Origin: Sulfurovum sp.
Lineage (GTDB): Bacteria > Campylobacterota > Campylobacteria > Campylobacterales > Sulfurovaceae
DNA length: 64,000 bases
Assembly (NCBI GenBank): GCA_027068435.1
Contig: JAMOTA010000030.1
Span: 1 to 64,000, forward strand
Reading direction: 5' to 3'
A model generated the notes under the pieces. That model was not told where the DNA came from and did no database searches. It saw only the letters and a program-made list of their open reading frames with translations. Positions 52,101 to 63,321 of the stretch are shown piece by piece. Position 1 is the first letter of the stretch; each line of letters begins with the position of its first letter. A program made the translations under genes and the position numbers.

Positions 52101-55100
52101 CTACGCTAAGTAATCTTGTAATGCTTTTGGCTCTAAGTCACCATCTCTTGCTTTAAGTTCTTTAATTGCAAGTGCAGTAGCTTTTGCTGCTGCAATAGTA
52201 GTAAAGTAAGCAACATTGTTAGAAAGAACAGACTGTCTAATCGTTCTTGCATCTGTTTTACTTCCTGCATTATCTGAAGTATTAATAGCGATATCTATCT
52301 CTTCATTCTTAATCATATCATCAATATTTGGACGACCTTCAGAGATTTTGAGTACTTTTGTAGAAGCTACACCTGCTGCTTCAAGAGCAGTGTGTGTTCC
52401 TGAAGTTGCAACGATTTCAAAATCTAGGTCTGTAAACATTTTTCCTACTTCACCTGCATGAAGTTTGTCATCTCCTGTAAGTGAGATAAAGAGTTTACCC
52501 TTAAGAGGAATATTATTTTTACTAGCAAATTGACTCTTAGCAAAACTCATACCAAAGGTATCTGAGATTCCCATAACTTCACCTGTTGACTTCATTTCAG
52601 GTCCTAAAATAAGGTCGGATCCTGGTAATTTGTTGAAAGGAAATACAGCTTCTTTAACAGCTACATGGTTTTTAAGATTTGGTTCCATGATTTTTTTATC
52701 AAAATTAACAACATTAAATGTATCATAAAATTTAAGAGCCTCTTTCAAGTCACCTTGTATCATGACTCTAGTAGCTACTTTAGCCAATGGTACACCCGTT
52801 GCTTTACTTACAAATGGAACAGTTCTTGAAGCTCTTGGATTTACTTCAATAAGGTAAATTTCACCTTTATGTATAGCATATTGGATATTCATAAGACCAA
52901 CAACGCCAAGACCAAGGGCAATAGCAGCTGTCTGCTCTTTTACCTCTTCTTGTAGCTCACTTGAGATACTTACTGGAGGAAGAGAACATGCAGAGTCACC
53001 AGAGTGAATACCTGCTTCTTCAATGTGTTGCATTACTGAACCAATATATACATCTGTACCATCACAGATAGCATCAACATCAAGCTCTATAGCATTATCA
53101 AGGAACTTATCAATAAGCACTGGAGCATCATGTGACACTGCTACAGCTTCATCCATGTATTGTCTTAGTTCTTTATCTGAATAAACAGTTTTCATTCCAC
53201 GTCCACCAAGTACAAAAGAGGGACGTACAAGCACAGGGTACCCAATACGACTAGCAACAGCAATGGCCTCATCTTTAGCAAAAACTGTACCATTTTCAGG
53301 TTGTTTTAGTCCAAGGTCGTTAATGAAAGCAGAGAAAAGTTCTCTATCTTCTGCAAGGTCAATAACCTTTGCAGTAGTACCTGATATATTTGCACCTATA
53401 GCAGTAAGCCTTTTAGCAAGTTTGAGTGGTGTTTGTCCACCAAAATGAACAATAACCCCATCTGGTTTTTCAATATCAATTACATTTCTTACATGTTCAA
53501 AATCGATAGGCTCAAAGTATAGAATATCAGAAGTATCATAATCTGTTGATACTGTCTCTGGGTTACAGTTATACATAATAGATTTTACACCCATATCTTC
53601 AAGGGCAAAGGCAGCGTGAACACAACAGTAGTCAAACTCTATACCTTGACCAATACGGTTAGGACCACCACCTATAACTAGTACTTTTTTATCTGTTGAT
53701 AGTGGTTTTTTCTCTTGAGGTATTTTAGTAATATTTGTTGTTGAATAGAGGTAAGGTGTTAAGGCTTTAAACTCTGCTGCACAAGTATCTACTTCATTGT
53801 ACTCAAGATGTACAGACATTTTATCTCTAGCATTATAAATGTCATTTTCTGTAAGAGATAGTCCCTCTTTTTTATTGATTATTTGAGCTATCATTTCATC
53901 TGAAAAACCTTCAGATTTTACTTCACGAAGTCTAGTTGCATCTGAAAGTAGAGCAATGTCCATCTCTTTTTCTCTTAGAGCAAGTTCTTCTAGTTGATAC
54001 AAGAACCATCTGTCTATTTTACAAATATCAAAAATGGTATCAACACTCATACCACGTCTAAGACCTTCAAATACATAAAGCATACGATCTGCATGGGAAC
54101 GACGAATTTCACGAATAAGCTCTTCCTCATCACGGGCAATAGGGTTAAATCCTATTAAGTCTGTCTCTAGTGAACAAAGGGCTTTTTGAAAAGACTCCTT
54201 AAATGTTCTTCCCATAGCCATCACTTCACCTACAGACTTCATTGCTGTGGTTAAAGTAGAGTTTGCCATCGGAAACTTCTCAAAAGTAAATCTAGGAAGT
54301 TTAGTAACGATGTAGTCAATTACTGGTTCAAAAGAGGCAGGAGTACCTGTAATGTCATTGGTGATTTCATCTAAAGTGTACCCTACAGCTAAAAGTGTTG
54401 CTACTTTAGCGATAGGATAACCAGTAGCTTTAGAAGCTAGAGCTGATGAACGACTTACTCTTGGATTCATCTCAATGACAATCATACGACCCGTATCTGG
54501 GTTGATAGAGAACTGTACATTTGATCCACCAGTATCTACACCAACTTCACGTAAAATCTTAAAAGAGGCATCTCTCATATTTTGGTACTCTTTATCTGTA
54601 AGTGTAAGTGCAGGAGCAATAGTTATAGAATCTCCCGTATGTACACCCATTGGGTCAAAGTTTTCAATAGAACATACGATAATACAGTTATCTGCTTTGT
54701 CACGGATAACTTCCATCTCATACTCTTTCCAACCAAGTAGTGATTCCATAATCTCAATCTCATTGATAGGTGATGCATCTAAACCTTCTTGAGCTAATTT
54801 CTTAAACTCATCTATGTTATATGCAACACCTGAACCACCACCTGCCATTGTAAATGAAGCTCTTGATATTACAGGGAAGCCAATCTCTTTAGCAAGAGTT
54901 AGTGCCTCTTCTAGGTTATAAGCGTTAGCACTTTTTGGTAAATCCATACCAATTTTAATCATTGCTTCATTAAATAGGTGTCTATCTTCACCTTTTTTAA
55001 TAGCATCAGGTGTAGCACCTAAAAATTCTATACCTTCAAGCATTCCTGCTTCATTCATATCCATAGCAACATTGAGTGCAGTCTGTCCACCCATAGTAGG

Positions 55101-55361
55101 TAAGATAGCATCAACATTCTCTTGTTTTATAATTTTGTCTATAACCTCTATTGTAATAGGCTCAATATAGGTACGATCTGCAAACTCAGGGTCTGTCATG
55201 ATTGTTGCTGGGTTAGAGTTAATAAGTACAACTCTGTAACCTAACTCTTTAAGTGTTTTAGCAGCTTGTGTACCAGAGTAGTCGAATTCACAGGCTTGAC
55301 CAATAACAATTGGGCCTGAACCGATAAGTAAAATAGTTTTGATGTCTGTGCGTTTTGGCAT
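52101..55361 (-). CDS. carB: Carbamoyl phosphate synthase large subunit
   Basis: 1086 residues, standard length. Two duplicated ATP-grasp halves: first [17 protein letters not shown] at 13-29, second [16 protein letters not shown] near 560. [20 protein letters not shown] and [20 protein letters not shown] are the two metal/ATP signatures. The C-terminal MGS-like allosteric domain (about 940-1075) has [12 protein letters not shown]. It makes carbamoyl phosphate for arginine and pyrimidine synthesis, using ammonia from CarA. carA is not adjacent. GTATTTCTCC-type ribosome site lies before ATG 55361. Confidence 0.98.
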   Translation of the reverse strand: MPKRTDIKTILLIGSGPIVIGQACEFDYSGTQAAKTLKELGYRVVLINSNPATIMTDPEFADRTYIEPITIEVIDKIIKQENVDAILPTMGGQTALNVAMDMNEAGMLEGIEFLGATPDAIKKGEDRHLFNEAMIKIGMDLPKSANAYNLEEALTLAKEIGFPVISRASFTMAGGGSGVAYNIDEFKKLAQEGLDASPINEIEIMESLLGWKEYEMEVIRDKADNCIIVCSIENFDPMGVHTGDSITIAPALTLTDKEYQNMRDASFKILREVGVDTGGSNVQFSINPDTGRMIVIEMNPRVSRSSALASKATGYPIAKVATLLAVGYTLDEITNDITGTPASFEPVIDYIVTKLPRFTFEKFPMANSTLTTAMKSVGEVMAMGRTFKESFQKALCSLETDLIGFNPIARDEEELIREIRRSHADRMLYVFEGLRRGMSVDTIFDICKIDRWFLYQLEELALREKEMDIALLSDATRLREVKSEGFSDEMIAQIINKKEGLSLTENDIYNARDKMSVHLEYNEVDTCAAEFKALTPYLYSTTNITKIPQEKKPLSTDKKVLVIGGGPNRIGQGIEFDYCCVHAAFALEDMGVKSIMYNCNPETVSTDYDTSDILYFEPIDFEHVRNVIDIEKPDGVIVHFGGQTPLKLAKRLTAIGANISGTTAKVIDLAEDRELFSAFINDLGLKQPENGTVFAKDEAIAVASRIGYPVLVRPSFVLGGRGMKTVYSDKELRQYMDEAVAVSHDAPVLIDKFLDNAIELDVDAICDGTDVYIGSVMQHIEEAGIHSGDSACSLPPVSISSELQEEVKEQTAAIALGLGVVGLMNIQYAIHKGEIYLIEVNPRASRTVPFVSKATGVPLAKVATRVMIQGDLKEALKFYDTFNVVNFDKKIMEPNLKNHVAVKEAVFPFNKLPGSDLILGPEMKSTGEVMGISDTFGMSFAKSQFASKNNIPLKGKLFISLTGDDKLHAGEVGKMFTDLDFEIVATSGTHTALEAAGVASTKVLKISEGRPNIDDMIKNEEIDIAINTSDNAGSKTDARTIRQSVLSNNVAYFTTIAAAKATALAIKELKARDGDLEPKALQDYLA

Positions 55362-55419
55362 GGAGAAATACCTTTAAATTTTAGTTTGCTATTATACAGA
55401 AAAGAGATTAAAAAATCCC

Positions 55420-56505
55420 CTAAAAAAGATCTAAATCTGTAGATTTATAGGTTCTTTTTTTAACTTTTTTAGGTTTATTAGATTTTCTTCTAGTTTTTCT
55501 TTTTTTAGATTTTTTCCTCTTTTTAGGTATTATAACTTTTTCTATAGGTGTTTCAGGGATAACAATATCTTCTTGTGTTTGGTCGATACGACTAGGAATA
55601 CTTGAAATAATAGGTAACGTTTGGTTATGCTCTAATGTACTTATATTACTCTCATTATGCTCAAGAGTATTTTTTCTTTTAATACTATAACCAAAATTGA
55701 ATTTTGTATTATTACTATCGTAGCCCTCAACAAGTGTAGCTTTTGCTTCATTAATAAGAAAAAATGTTTTAGGATGTAAAATATCACTATATGTTTTAAT
55801 ATGAGCTACTTTATATGAACTTCGCACTTCAATATCTGTAACTATACCTACGGGTAAATCAGCGAAGAAAATATCATCAAGTCCAGAGGTAATAACTTTA
55901 TCCCCTTTTTTTATATTATGCCATTTAGGGATAAATTTAATAATCATTCTGTTTTTTTCTAAACCAGAAGCAATTCCAGGAGCTTTATTCTCACCTAAAA
56001 ATACTGAAAATTTACATTTCTCATTAGATGTTAAATAACCATATAGTTGATTGTTTTCTACTAAAGCAATACCTGCGACAACAGTACCTTGAATAAGACC
56101 ATAAAGTTTATTTTCTGTAATTTTTTTAGGTTTTGTTAAAATAATTTGTGAAAAACTATTAAGTTTTACGTATGATATAGTCTCAGCAATAGAGATATTA
56201 TGTACAGGTAGTTTACTAAGTTTAGGTAAAATATTATAGATATTTTTAACTTGTTTAATATAATGTGTCTGTTCAAGAAGTCTTTTTCGTAAGAGACGAT
56301 TTTCTAAACTAAGTTTTTCTATAGACTCTTTTTGAAAGATATAACTATGACTTTTATCCTCTAAATCTTGAGTAATATTTTGATAGTTTTGTTTCATAGG
56401 GTTAATCAAACCCAAAAACATATTACTAATATGTTTGTCGTTCTTTGTTAATAATACTATTAATACAAGTAATAGTATTATTACAACAATGATTTTAGTC
56501 TTCAT
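55420..56505 (-). CDS. mreC: Rod shape-determining protein MreC
   Basis: 361 residues. One N-terminal membrane helix (IIVVIILLLVLIVLLTK), a coiled coil (about 45-90), then the beta domain with GLIQGTVVAGIALVENN, GDKVITSGLDDIFFADLPVG and VRSSYKVAHIKTYS. MreC links MreB to the wall synthesis complex from the periplasm. Its first 11 bases overlap mreB. Oddity: the last 40 residues are a Lys/Arg-rich run (PKKRKKSKKRKTRRKSNKPK) with an acidic end. Confidence 0.9.
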   Translation of the reverse strand: MKTKIIVVIILLLVLIVLLTKNDKHISNMFLGLINPMKQNYQNITQDLEDKSHSYIFQKESIEKLSLENRLLRKRLLEQTHYIKQVKNIYNILPKLSKLPVHNISIAETISYVKLNSFSQIILTKPKKITENKLYGLIQGTVVAGIALVENNQLYGYLTSNEKCKFSVFLGENKAPGIASGLEKNRMIIKFIPKWHNIKKGDKVITSGLDDIFFADLPVGIVTDIEVRSSYKVAHIKTYSDILHPKTFFLINEAKATLVEGYDSNNTKFNFGYSIKRKNTLEHNESNISTLEHNQTLPIISSIPSRIDQTQEDIVIPETPIEKVIIPKKRKKSKKRKTRRKSNKPKKVKKRTYKSTDLDLF

Positions 56506-57529
56506 ATGCCATTTGTTGTAGAAGATCTAATTCTTCTAATGCGATACCTGTACCTTTAGCAACAGCTAAAAGAGGCTCTTCTGCAATATAAACTGGTAGT
56601 TTTACAATGTCTGATAGATATTTATCTAATCCTCTTATTAATGCACCGCCACCAGTAAGTATAATACCATTTTCAACAATATCTCCTGCTAATTCTGGAG
56701 GTGTCTGCTCTAAAACATCTTTTAATGCATCAGCTATCTCTTCAAGTGAGTCTTTCATTGCAGATCTAATATGTTCAGAAGTAATCTCAACAGAAGTTAA
56801 ACTTCCCTCAATCTGATCTCTACCACGTACTGTAGTTTGAAGTTCTTCATCTAATGGTATAGCCGTACCTATATCTATTTTAAGCTCTTCTGCTATGCGT
56901 TCACCAATAAGTAAGTTAAAGTTTTTCTTAATGTAATCTACAATAGCTTGATCTAGGTTGTCACCTGCTACACGGATTGACTTTGAAATAACAAGCCCAC
57001 CTAGTGAGATAACACCAATTTCAGTTGTTCCCCCACCAATGTCAACTACAAGGTTACCATTTGGCTCTTTAACAGGAATACCTGCACCAATAGCCGCAGC
57101 CATAGGCTCTTCAATAAGATAAACATATCTAGCTCCTGCATTTTCAGCAGAATCTTTTACTGCACGACGTTCGACTTGTGTTAATCCATAAGGAACACAG
57201 ATAATAATACGAGGAGAGAAGAAACCTTTTCTTTTATGTGCTTTTTCAATAAAGTAACGAATCATCATCTCAGTTACTTCAAAGTCTGCAATAACACCAT
57301 CTTTCATAGGACGAATAGCTTTAATATTACCTGGTGTTTTACCTACCATGTCTTTTGCTTCTTGACCTACTGCTAAAATATGTTGCTGTCCATGTTTATC
57401 ATATTGAATGGCTACAACAGAGGGTTCATTAATACTGATACCTTGTCCCTTAACAAGAACAAGTGTATTGGCTGTTCCTAAATCTATGGCTAAATCATTA
57501 GAGAACATACCTAGTAATTTTTTAAACAT
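56495..57529 (-). CDS. mreB: Rod shape-determining protein MreB
   Basis: 344 residues, standard. Actin-like ATPase marks: DLGTANTLVLVKGQGI, GGGTTEIGVISLGG, and VENGIILTGGGALIRGLDKYL. MreB forms membrane-bound filaments that guide lateral wall synthesis in rod cells. It lies 11 bases after clpX and overlaps mreC by 11 bases, so a transcript through clpX-mreB-mreC is likely. Confidence 0.98.
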   Translation of the reverse strand: MFKKLLGMFSNDLAIDLGTANTLVLVKGQGISINEPSVVAIQYDKHGQQHILAVGQEAKDMVGKTPGNIKAIRPMKDGVIADFEVTEMMIRYFIEKAHKRKGFFSPRIIICVPYGLTQVERRAVKDSAENAGARYVYLIEEPMAAAIGAGIPVKEPNGNLVVDIGGGTTEIGVISLGGLVISKSIRVAGDNLDQAIVDYIKKNFNLLIGERIAEELKIDIGTAIPLDEELQTTVRGRDQIEGSLTSVEITSEHIRSAMKDSLEEIADALKDVLEQTPPELAGDIVENGIILTGGGALIRGLDKYLSDIVKLPVYIAEEPLLAVAKGTGIALEELDLLQQMAYED

Positions 57530-57540
57530 TATTTTTCCTT

Positions 57541-58764
57541 TTAAGCAGTTTTTTTATTTTTAATATAAAGAGGCTTTTCTCCAGTTTCTACTACATCTTC
57601 TGTAATAATAACTTCATAACCCTCAAGTTCTGGTAATTCATACATAATATCAAGAAGAATCTCTTCAAGAATAGAGCGTAATCCTCTAGCACCTGTTTTT
57701 CTATCTAGTGCTTTTTGTGCAATAAGTGTGAGTGCATCTTCTTCAAAGCTAAGATTTACATTATCAATTTCAAAAAGTTTTTGATACTGTCTTACTAATG
57801 AATTTTTAGGTTCAACTAAAATACGCACCATATCTTCTTTACTTATCTCACCAAGTGTAGCAAGTACATGAAGACGACCTATAAGTTCTGGAATAAGTCC
57901 AAAAGCTACAAGATCATCAGACTCTACAAGATGAAGGAGATTCTCTTCCTCTTTTTTAGAGCGTTTTTCTTGCCCAAAGCCCATAGAGTTACTACCTAAT
58001 CTTCTTTTGATAATGTCATTTAAACCATCAAAAGCACCACCACAGATAAATAGAATATTTGAAGTGTCTATCTGAATAAAATCTTGATTTGGATGTTTAC
58101 GCCCACCTTTTGGTGGGATATTAACTACTGAACCCTCTATAAGTTTAAGAAGTGCTTGTTGTACACCTTCCCCTGATACATCACGTGTAATAGAGCGATT
58201 TTCACCCATTCTAGCAATTTTATCTACTTCATCTATAAAAACGATACCTTGTTCTGCACGTTTTGGGTCACCATCAGCTGCCATAAGAAGTTTTGTAAGA
58301 ATATTTTCTACATCTTCTCCTACATAACCAGCTTCTGTAAGGTTAGTTGCATCTGCTATAGCAATAGGTACATTTAAAAATCTAGCTATAGTTTGAGCTA
58401 AAAGAGTTTTACCTGAACCTGTCGGACCAATAAGTAGTACATTAGATTTTGAGATTTGTGTATCATCATTTTCTATATTGTCTTTAAAGATACGTTTATA
58501 GTGATTATAAACAGCTACAGAAAGTGTTTTTTTTGCTTTTTCTTGACCAATAATATATTCATTAAGTAGTCCATTTATCTCTTTAGGGGTATAGAGTGTT
58601 TGTGCTTCCCAATCTACCTGATTCTCTTCTTGCTCTTCTTCCCCAAAAAGAATTTTATAAGCAGACACTACACAGTTTGAACAGATATATGCATTTTCAC
58701 CAGCAATGAGAGGGTTCTCTTCGGTCTCTGTTACTTCACAAAAGCTACATGCTTTATTTGACAT
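57541..58764 (-). CDS. clpX: ClpX ATPase of the ClpXP protease
   Basis: 407 residues. The N-terminal zinc domain has Cys6, Cys9, Cys28 and Cys31. AAA+ motifs: [15 protein letters not shown], Walker [23 protein letters not shown] pore region and [17 protein letters not shown]. ClpX unfolds tagged proteins for ClpP; clpP is not adjacent. The gene order lpxA-clpX-mreB is read on the minus strand, and a pentanucleotide repeat lies 24 bases upstream of the start. Confidence 0.98.
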   Translation of the reverse strand: MSNKACSFCEVTETEENPLIAGENAYICSNCVVSAYKILFGEEEQEENQVDWEAQTLYTPKEINGLLNEYIIGQEKAKKTLSVAVYNHYKRIFKDNIENDDTQISKSNVLLIGPTGSGKTLLAQTIARFLNVPIAIADATNLTEAGYVGEDVENILTKLLMAADGDPKRAEQGIVFIDEVDKIARMGENRSITRDVSGEGVQQALLKLIEGSVVNIPPKGGRKHPNQDFIQIDTSNILFICGGAFDGLNDIIKRRLGSNSMGFGQEKRSKKEEENLLHLVESDDLVAFGLIPELIGRLHVLATLGEISKEDMVRILVEPKNSLVRQYQKLFEIDNVNLSFEEDALTLIAQKALDRKTGARGLRSILEEILLDIMYELPELEGYEVIITEDVVETGEKPLYIKNKKTA

Positions 58765-58787
58765 TCTTTATCCTCGTATTTAATATT

Positions 58788-58821
58788 ATTTTATTTTATT
58801 TTATTTTATTTTATTTTATTT
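58788..58821. repeat. ATTTT pentanucleotide tandem repeat between lpxA and clpX
   Basis: Six full ATTTT units plus ATTT form a simple sequence repeat that contains the lpxA stop codon (58806-58808) and ends 24 bases before the clpX start on the minus strand. On the minus strand it reads as AAAAT units; all three frames contain a TAA within 15 bases, so length changes would not open lpxA. Confidence 0.9.
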
Positions 58822-59594
58822 CTTGTAAAAGGTATGCCTCTTTTAGAGGTTGTTATAAATTTACAAAGCGATTTTACTTTATTTGATTTTGTAGTTGCTA
58901 AGAGAGATTTTACTATCTCTTGAAGAGGTTTTTCTTGCTCAAATAGCTCTCTATAAGCACTTTTTAGTATGTTAATTTCTTCACGATCCATATTTCTTCT
59001 AAGCCCTGTAAGGTTTAATCCACGAAGATTCGCACGGTTACCTTCAGCTAAACAAAAAGGTGGAATATCTTGCGTTAAAGCACTAGCTCCACCTATCATG
59101 GCATAATCGCCTATATGAACAAATTGGTGAATAGCACTCATTGCACCAATAACAACACGGTCTCCTATCTCTACATGACCACCTAGGTTTGTGGCATTTG
59201 CAAGAATACAGTGATCTCCAATGATAATATCATGTCCTACATGAACATAACCCATAAGTAAGTTATGGTTACCAATACGTGTGACTGTACCACCTGTAAT
59301 CGTACCTGGGTTAATAAGTGTAAATTCTCTAATAGTATTACCATCACCAATAATTAATTGAACATCTTCACCATTAAATTTTAAATCCTGTGGGATAGTC
59401 CCAATAGCAGAGTGCGAAAAAATACGGTTATTCTTACCAATGGTGGTATCACCAACTATTACAGCGTGAGATGCAACAGTCGTGTTATCACCTATTTTTA
59501 CATTGGCACCTATATGTGCAAATGGACCTACTGAGACGTTATCGCCTAGTATAGCACCATCTTCTATAACTGCAGTGGAGTGAATTAATGACAT
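58806..59594 (-). CDS. lpxA: UDP-N-acetylglucosamine acyltransferase LpxA
   Basis: 262 residues, first step of lipid A synthesis. Left-handed beta-helix hexapeptide repeats run from about 8 to 190 (VSVGPFAHIGANVKIGDNTT; ILANATNLGGHVEIGDRV) with a C-terminal helical domain. The catalytic His is in the GYVHVGHD region. It lies 8 bases after fabZ, a classical lpxA-fabZ pair. The stop and last codons fall inside the ATTTT repeat. Confidence 0.97.
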   Translation of the reverse strand: MSLIHSTAVIEDGAILGDNVSVGPFAHIGANVKIGDNTTVASHAVIVGDTTIGKNNRIFSHSAIGTIPQDLKFNGEDVQLIIGDGNTIREFTLINPGTITGGTVTRIGNHNLLMGYVHVGHDIIIGDHCILANATNLGGHVEIGDRVVIGAMSAIHQFVHIGDYAMIGGASALTQDIPPFCLAEGNRANLRGLNLTGLRRNMDREEINILKSAYRELFEQEKPLQEIVKSLLATTKSNKVKSLCKFITTSKRGIPFTRNKIK

Positions 59595-59602
59595 ACTAAA
59601 AC

Positions 59603-60052
59603 CTATTTATCTACTATCATAGCTTTAAGTTCAGCTTGTGCAACCACTTTACCATCAACATATGCTTTGGCTTCAAGTTGCCATACTGAACCTTTTTGCT
59701 TCATCACATTAATCTTATAAATAAGTTGATCACCTGGTGTAACTGGAACACGAAACTTCGCTTTATCTATACTCATAAAATAGACAACTTTTTTATCTAT
59801 CTCCTCTTGAGACATCTCATCCATACTCTTAAATGCAAGTACACCACCTGCTTGTGCCATACCTTCAAGTATCATAACACCTGGGTAGATAGGATGATCT
59901 GGAAAATGCCCTTGAAAAACAGGCTCAGAGATAGAGATATTTTTAAATGCCTCTATAGACTCACCTGATGTTAGTTCTGTTATTCTATCTACTAATAAAA
60001 ATGGATATCTATGAGGTAATATTTTTTGAATTTCAACTACGTTATAAAGCAC
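59603..60052 (-). CDS. fabZ: 3-hydroxyacyl-[ACP] dehydratase FabZ
   Basis: 149 residues, hotdog fold. Catalytic His in [25 protein letters not shown], with the companion Glu. [13 protein letters not shown] is the typical start region. FabZ removes water from 3-hydroxyacyl-ACP in fatty-acid elongation and competes with LpxA for hydroxyacyl chains. Pairing with lpxA is standard. Confidence 0.97.
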   Translation of the reverse strand: MLYNVVEIQKILPHRYPFLLVDRITELTSGESIEAFKNISISEPVFQGHFPDHPIYPGVMILEGMAQAGGVLAFKSMDEMSQEEIDKKVVYFMSIDKAKFRVPVTPGDQLIYKINVMKQKGSVWQLEAKAYVDGKVVAQAELKAMIVDK

Positions 60053-60109
60053 TAAAAAACCTTTGTTTAAAAATTTACTTATATTACCCTATTATTGGTA
60101 AAAAAATGT

Positions 60110-61189
60110 TTAGAGCTTGATTAATAACTCTTTTACATCACTATAAGTTTTACTTTGACAAAGTATCTCTATTTTATTTGTAGGAATTTCATCAACTACT
60201 ATGACAGTAGAGAGATTGTATAAATCCATACCCATTATGTGACGTAGAGATACCTCTTGATTAAAAAGAGGAGGGTTGTAGATAAGTTCTGTAATACTTT
60301 TGTATGTGGTATGAGCTATGCTATTGTAGTATGATAATGTAATAAATTTTACTTCATCACGATTCATATGGTGTATATTATGGACACTATACTCTATCTT
60401 TCCTCTGCTGTATTCACTTTTAAGTGTAGAATAGGGTAGAAAATGTGCAGGTATAACCTCTTTTCTTACACGTACTAAGCCCGAGAGTAAACGCCAATTT
60501 AAAAAACGCTGTTTAATGATTTTATGTGCTATATTCTCTTCTTCTAATCGACATCTTAACTCATACAATTCTATGCGTTCTTCTATAGACTCTGGTTGTA
60601 TTTGCTGAGATAGTGTTACAAAAAGTTCATCATTGAGTTTATTTTGCTCTTCTCTTTGAATATTTAGTCCAAACATACAGCCACAATAGTTTTGACGATA
60701 TAGTGCATCTTTCTTTGCTAAAATATTTTGCTCTTGAGTACCTGAAGCTTTGCGGTAATCTGGTGCGATAAAAGTAAGCTCATATTTTTTAGCCCATACA
60801 TCTCCTATATTTTGAAGTTGTTGTAGTGATTTTTTAGGGCTTGTAAGTAAGGTTGATGTAAAGGTATTTTCACCTAATTCATTACATTTTAGTGCAGAGA
60901 TTTCAAAACGTCTATCAAAACAGACAGAACATCGTGAACCTTTTTCAGGTTCATTTTCCAAACCATGTACTGCATTTAACCAGTTTTCTACATCATAGTC
61001 ACCCTCTATAAGTGCTATATTTAATATTTTACAACTACGTTTTACATCTAATAAGCGTAAATAGTACTCAGAGTAGGGGTGAATATTTGGGTCATAAAAA
61101 AAACCAATAAGTGTTTCATTTGGGTACTCTTCTTGGAGTTTTTGTAAAAAGTAGTGGCTGTCAACAGAACAGCATATATGAACGAGCAT
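60110..61189 (-). CDS. queH: Epoxyqueuosine reductase QueH
   Basis: 359 residues. The N-terminal domain has HICCSVDS (Cys6, Cys7), FYDPNIHPYSEYYLRL, a SRCSVCFDRR motif and YCGCMFG, the DUF208/QueH Cys set that binds an iron-sulfur cluster. QueH reduces epoxyqueuosine to queuosine in tRNA. The C-terminal half (about 200-359) is an added domain present in Campylobacterota forms. It follows lpxB by 9 bases. Confidence 0.9.
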   Translation of the reverse strand: MLVHICCSVDSHYFLQKLQEEYPNETLIGFFYDPNIHPYSEYYLRLLDVKRSCKILNIALIEGDYDVENWLNAVHGLENEPEKGSRCSVCFDRRFEISALKCNELGENTFTSTLLTSPKKSLQQLQNIGDVWAKKYELTFIAPDYRKASGTQEQNILAKKDALYRQNYCGCMFGLNIQREEQNKLNDELFVTLSQQIQPESIEERIELYELRCRLEEENIAHKIIKQRFLNWRLLSGLVRVRKEVIPAHFLPYSTLKSEYSRGKIEYSVHNIHHMNRDEVKFITLSYYNSIAHTTYKSITELIYNPPLFNQEVSLRHIMGMDLYNLSTVIVVDEIPTNKIEILCQSKTYSDVKELLIKL

Positions 61190-61198
61190 CTAAAATCC

Positions 61199-62236
61199 TT
61201 ATGGTTGCATGAGTATTTTTGCAACATTTTCACTGCTACCATGAGCCAAATAGGCTCTTAACTCTTCAGCTTTTTTAGAGAATATATCTCTATTGGTTTT
61301 CTCATATTCTTTTAAAAGGTTATCAACTGTAACATCTTCTTGTAGTATTTCATTATGTAAAGTGCTATTATTATAATTTGTAAGTATGATATTTGCAAGA
61401 CCAACTTGCTTAATGCCTAGTAGTTTTGTACCTATAAAGAAGTCTATCTTTTTAGCGATATAGCTTAATGTAAATGGTGTACCTATAAGTGCAGCTTCAA
61501 GTGTAGCCGTACCTGAACAGATAAATGCAAACTCTGCAGTAGCTAAAGAGGTGTGGGTATCTTTACTTATCTCAAACATACTAATATCACCATAGAGACT
61601 ATTTATCTTCTCTTGGGAAAAACTACTTGGTATGATAAGTATTGCTTTTTTCTTGGAGAGTTTTTGACGTACTTCTTTAAAAATGGGTAGAAGTCTCTTT
61701 ATTTCACTTTTTCTACTTCCTGGCATAAATGCTATAGTATCGGTTTTTGTATGCTCTGTTATGTTGATTTCATCTAAAAGGGGATGACCAATATATTGGG
61801 CTTTACTTTGGTAATACTCAACTTCAAAAGGGAGTACCCCTAAGAGTTTGTCACAATAGCGTTCTAGCTTTTTAGCTCGTTTTGGACGGCTTGCCCATAT
61901 TTGAGGTAATATATAATAGATAATCTCTTTTTCAGGATATGCTGTTTTAAGTTTTTTTGCTAAGGGAAGGTTAAATCCTGATGAGTCCATAAGAAGTATT
62001 TTATCTGCTTCTTTAGCAAGTTCAACCATCTCATCTGCTACCTTATAAAACCAACGAAGTTTTTTGATAGCATCTACTACACCCATTATAGCCATTTGAG
62101 AAATGTCATAAAGAGGTGTACTATTTTTTATAGTTTTATCAAAGATACCTATAAGCTCTATATCTTGAGTATGTTTAAGTACCTCTTTTAAGTGAAGATT
62201 TGAGGATGGTTCAAGTGCTGATACTAGGAGTTTCAT
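61199..62236 (-). CDS. lpxB: Lipid-A-disaccharide synthase LpxB
   Basis: 345 residues, GT-B glycosyltransferase that joins UDP-diacylglucosamine to lipid X. Marks: LVSALEPSSNLHL, IMGVVDAIKKLRWFYK, the QIWASRPKRAKKLER segment, PFEVEYYQ and GHPLLDEI, plus GSRKSEIKRLLPIF and SGTATLEAALIGTPF. A little shorter than E. coli LpxB (382). Lipid A genes in the window: lpxA, lpxB and the lpxH-like gene. Confidence 0.95.
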   Translation of the reverse strand: MKLLVSALEPSSNLHLKEVLKHTQDIELIGIFDKTIKNSTPLYDISQMAIMGVVDAIKKLRWFYKVADEMVELAKEADKILLMDSSGFNLPLAKKLKTAYPEKEIIYYILPQIWASRPKRAKKLERYCDKLLGVLPFEVEYYQSKAQYIGHPLLDEINITEHTKTDTIAFMPGSRKSEIKRLLPIFKEVRQKLSKKKAILIIPSSFSQEKINSLYGDISMFEISKDTHTSLATAEFAFICSGTATLEAALIGTPFTLSYIAKKIDFFIGTKLLGIKQVGLANIILTNYNNSTLHNEILQEDVTVDNLLKEYEKTNRDIFSKKAEELRAYLAHGSSENVAKILMQP

Positions 62237-62272
62237 CTAACATTCCTTAGAGAAAATTGTGTTGGCAGAGGG

Positions 62273-62470
62273 CTAAAATTCAAAGCCACCACCAACACCT
62301 TTACTCATACTGTCATATACAGCTTTAATATAGCTGTCACGTAGGGTACAGGTTAGTAGTTCTTCACACTTCATACAACTTTTTAGGTGATGGTGCTTTT
62401 GGCAATTTTCTAACTCTTCTTTTTTTTCTCTTAATGCTATTTTCCACTCATCAAGAACCTCTTCTGCCAT
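62273..62470 (-). CDS. Small conserved Cys-containing protein
   Basis: 65 residues. It has a helical N-terminus (DEWKIALREKKEELENCQK), CMKCEELLTC and a final RDSYIKAVYDSMSKGVGGGF. The CxxC and third Cys suggest metal or redox binding. Family is unnamed but of a type common in Campylobacterota, from memory. ATG overlaps the fbp stop by one base, so it is made together with fbp. Confidence 0.6.
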   Translation of the reverse strand: MAEEVLDEWKIALREKKEELENCQKHHHLKSCMKCEELLTCTLRDSYIKAVYDSMSKGVGGGFEF

Positions 62471-63321
62471 TATTGAGAAACTCCATACGCCTTTTTAAGT
62501 GCATCTATCTCACTGTTAGAACCAAAGAAACAAGGGCTTGTGTCATGCGGATGTCTAGGTACAAGCTCCATGAGTCTTACACCATTATTATCTATGGCTT
62601 GTCCCCCTGCTTGTTCATATATAAAAGCAAAAGGTATGACTTCAAAAAGTTGTCTTAGTTTACCCTCTGGTTTATCTGTAGTTCCTGGGTAAGAGAATAA
62701 TCCACCACCTTTAAGAAGTATCTGATGTAAGTCTGGAACCATTCCTCCAGAGTAACGAAGACGATAACCCTCTGCAAAGAGTGAGTCTATAAATGCTTTA
62801 TGGTAAGTAGCCCAGTTTTGTTGTGTACCACCTGGTGCATTGAGCTTACCTTTTTCGTTTAGTGTCACTTCAGATATAAAGTTAAAAACTCCCTCATTTA
62901 CTCTGTAGAGTAGAGGTTTCTCTCCTTTAGTAGCAATAATCAACTCAATACGTGGTCCATAAACAACATAAGCAGAGGCTACAAGATTTTCGCCTTTTAA
63001 CTCACCTTCATAAATACCAAAAATGGTTCCAACCGAGAGGTTAACATCTACAAGGCTTGAACCATCAAGTGGGTCATAACAGATAGTATAATTGCCGTTA
63101 TCATGTAACTCCATTACCCCCTCTTTCTCTTCACTTACAAGTGCTTTAACCTCAGATATATCTTTAAATGCTTCTTCTATAAGATAGTCACACTGTACAT
63201 CTAATTTGAGTTGATCTTCTCCTGAAGAGTTTTCACTGTTACTGTAGCCTAAGTCTTCAGTTTTAATAGCATGGTCTATTTTGATAGCTACTTTTTTGAT
63301 GGTGTCAAATATGTTTTGCAT
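62470..63321 (-). CDS. fbp: Fructose-1,6-bisphosphatase class 1
   Basis: 283 residues. The metal site is [12 protein letters not shown], with GTIFGIY and the preceding VSEEKEG segment; substrate residues include [13 protein letters not shown]. It performs the gluconeogenic and Calvin-type step F1,6BP to F6P. Slightly shorter than E. coli Fbp (332). It starts at the base before mobB's stop codon, so both are in one operon. Confidence 0.95.
   Translation of the reverse strand: MQNIFDTIKKVAIKIDHAIKTEDLGYSNSENSSGEDQLKLDVQCDYLIEEAFKDISEVKALVSEEKEGVMELHDNGNYTICYDPLDGSSLVDVNLSVGTIFGIYEGELKGENLVASAYVVYGPRIELIIATKGEKPLLYRVNEGVFNFISEVTLNEKGKLNAPGGTQQNWATYHKAFIDSLFAEGYRLRYSGGMVPDLHQILLKGGGLFSYPGTTDKPEGKLRQLFEVIPFAFIYEQAGGQAIDNNGVRLMELVPRHPHDTSPCFFGSNSEIDALKKAYGVSQ

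Noticed and set aside
58788-58821. Phase variation of LpxA by ATTTT slippage
   Set aside because: All frames in the repeat contain TAA within 15 bases, so slippage cannot extend or truncate LpxA meaningfully.
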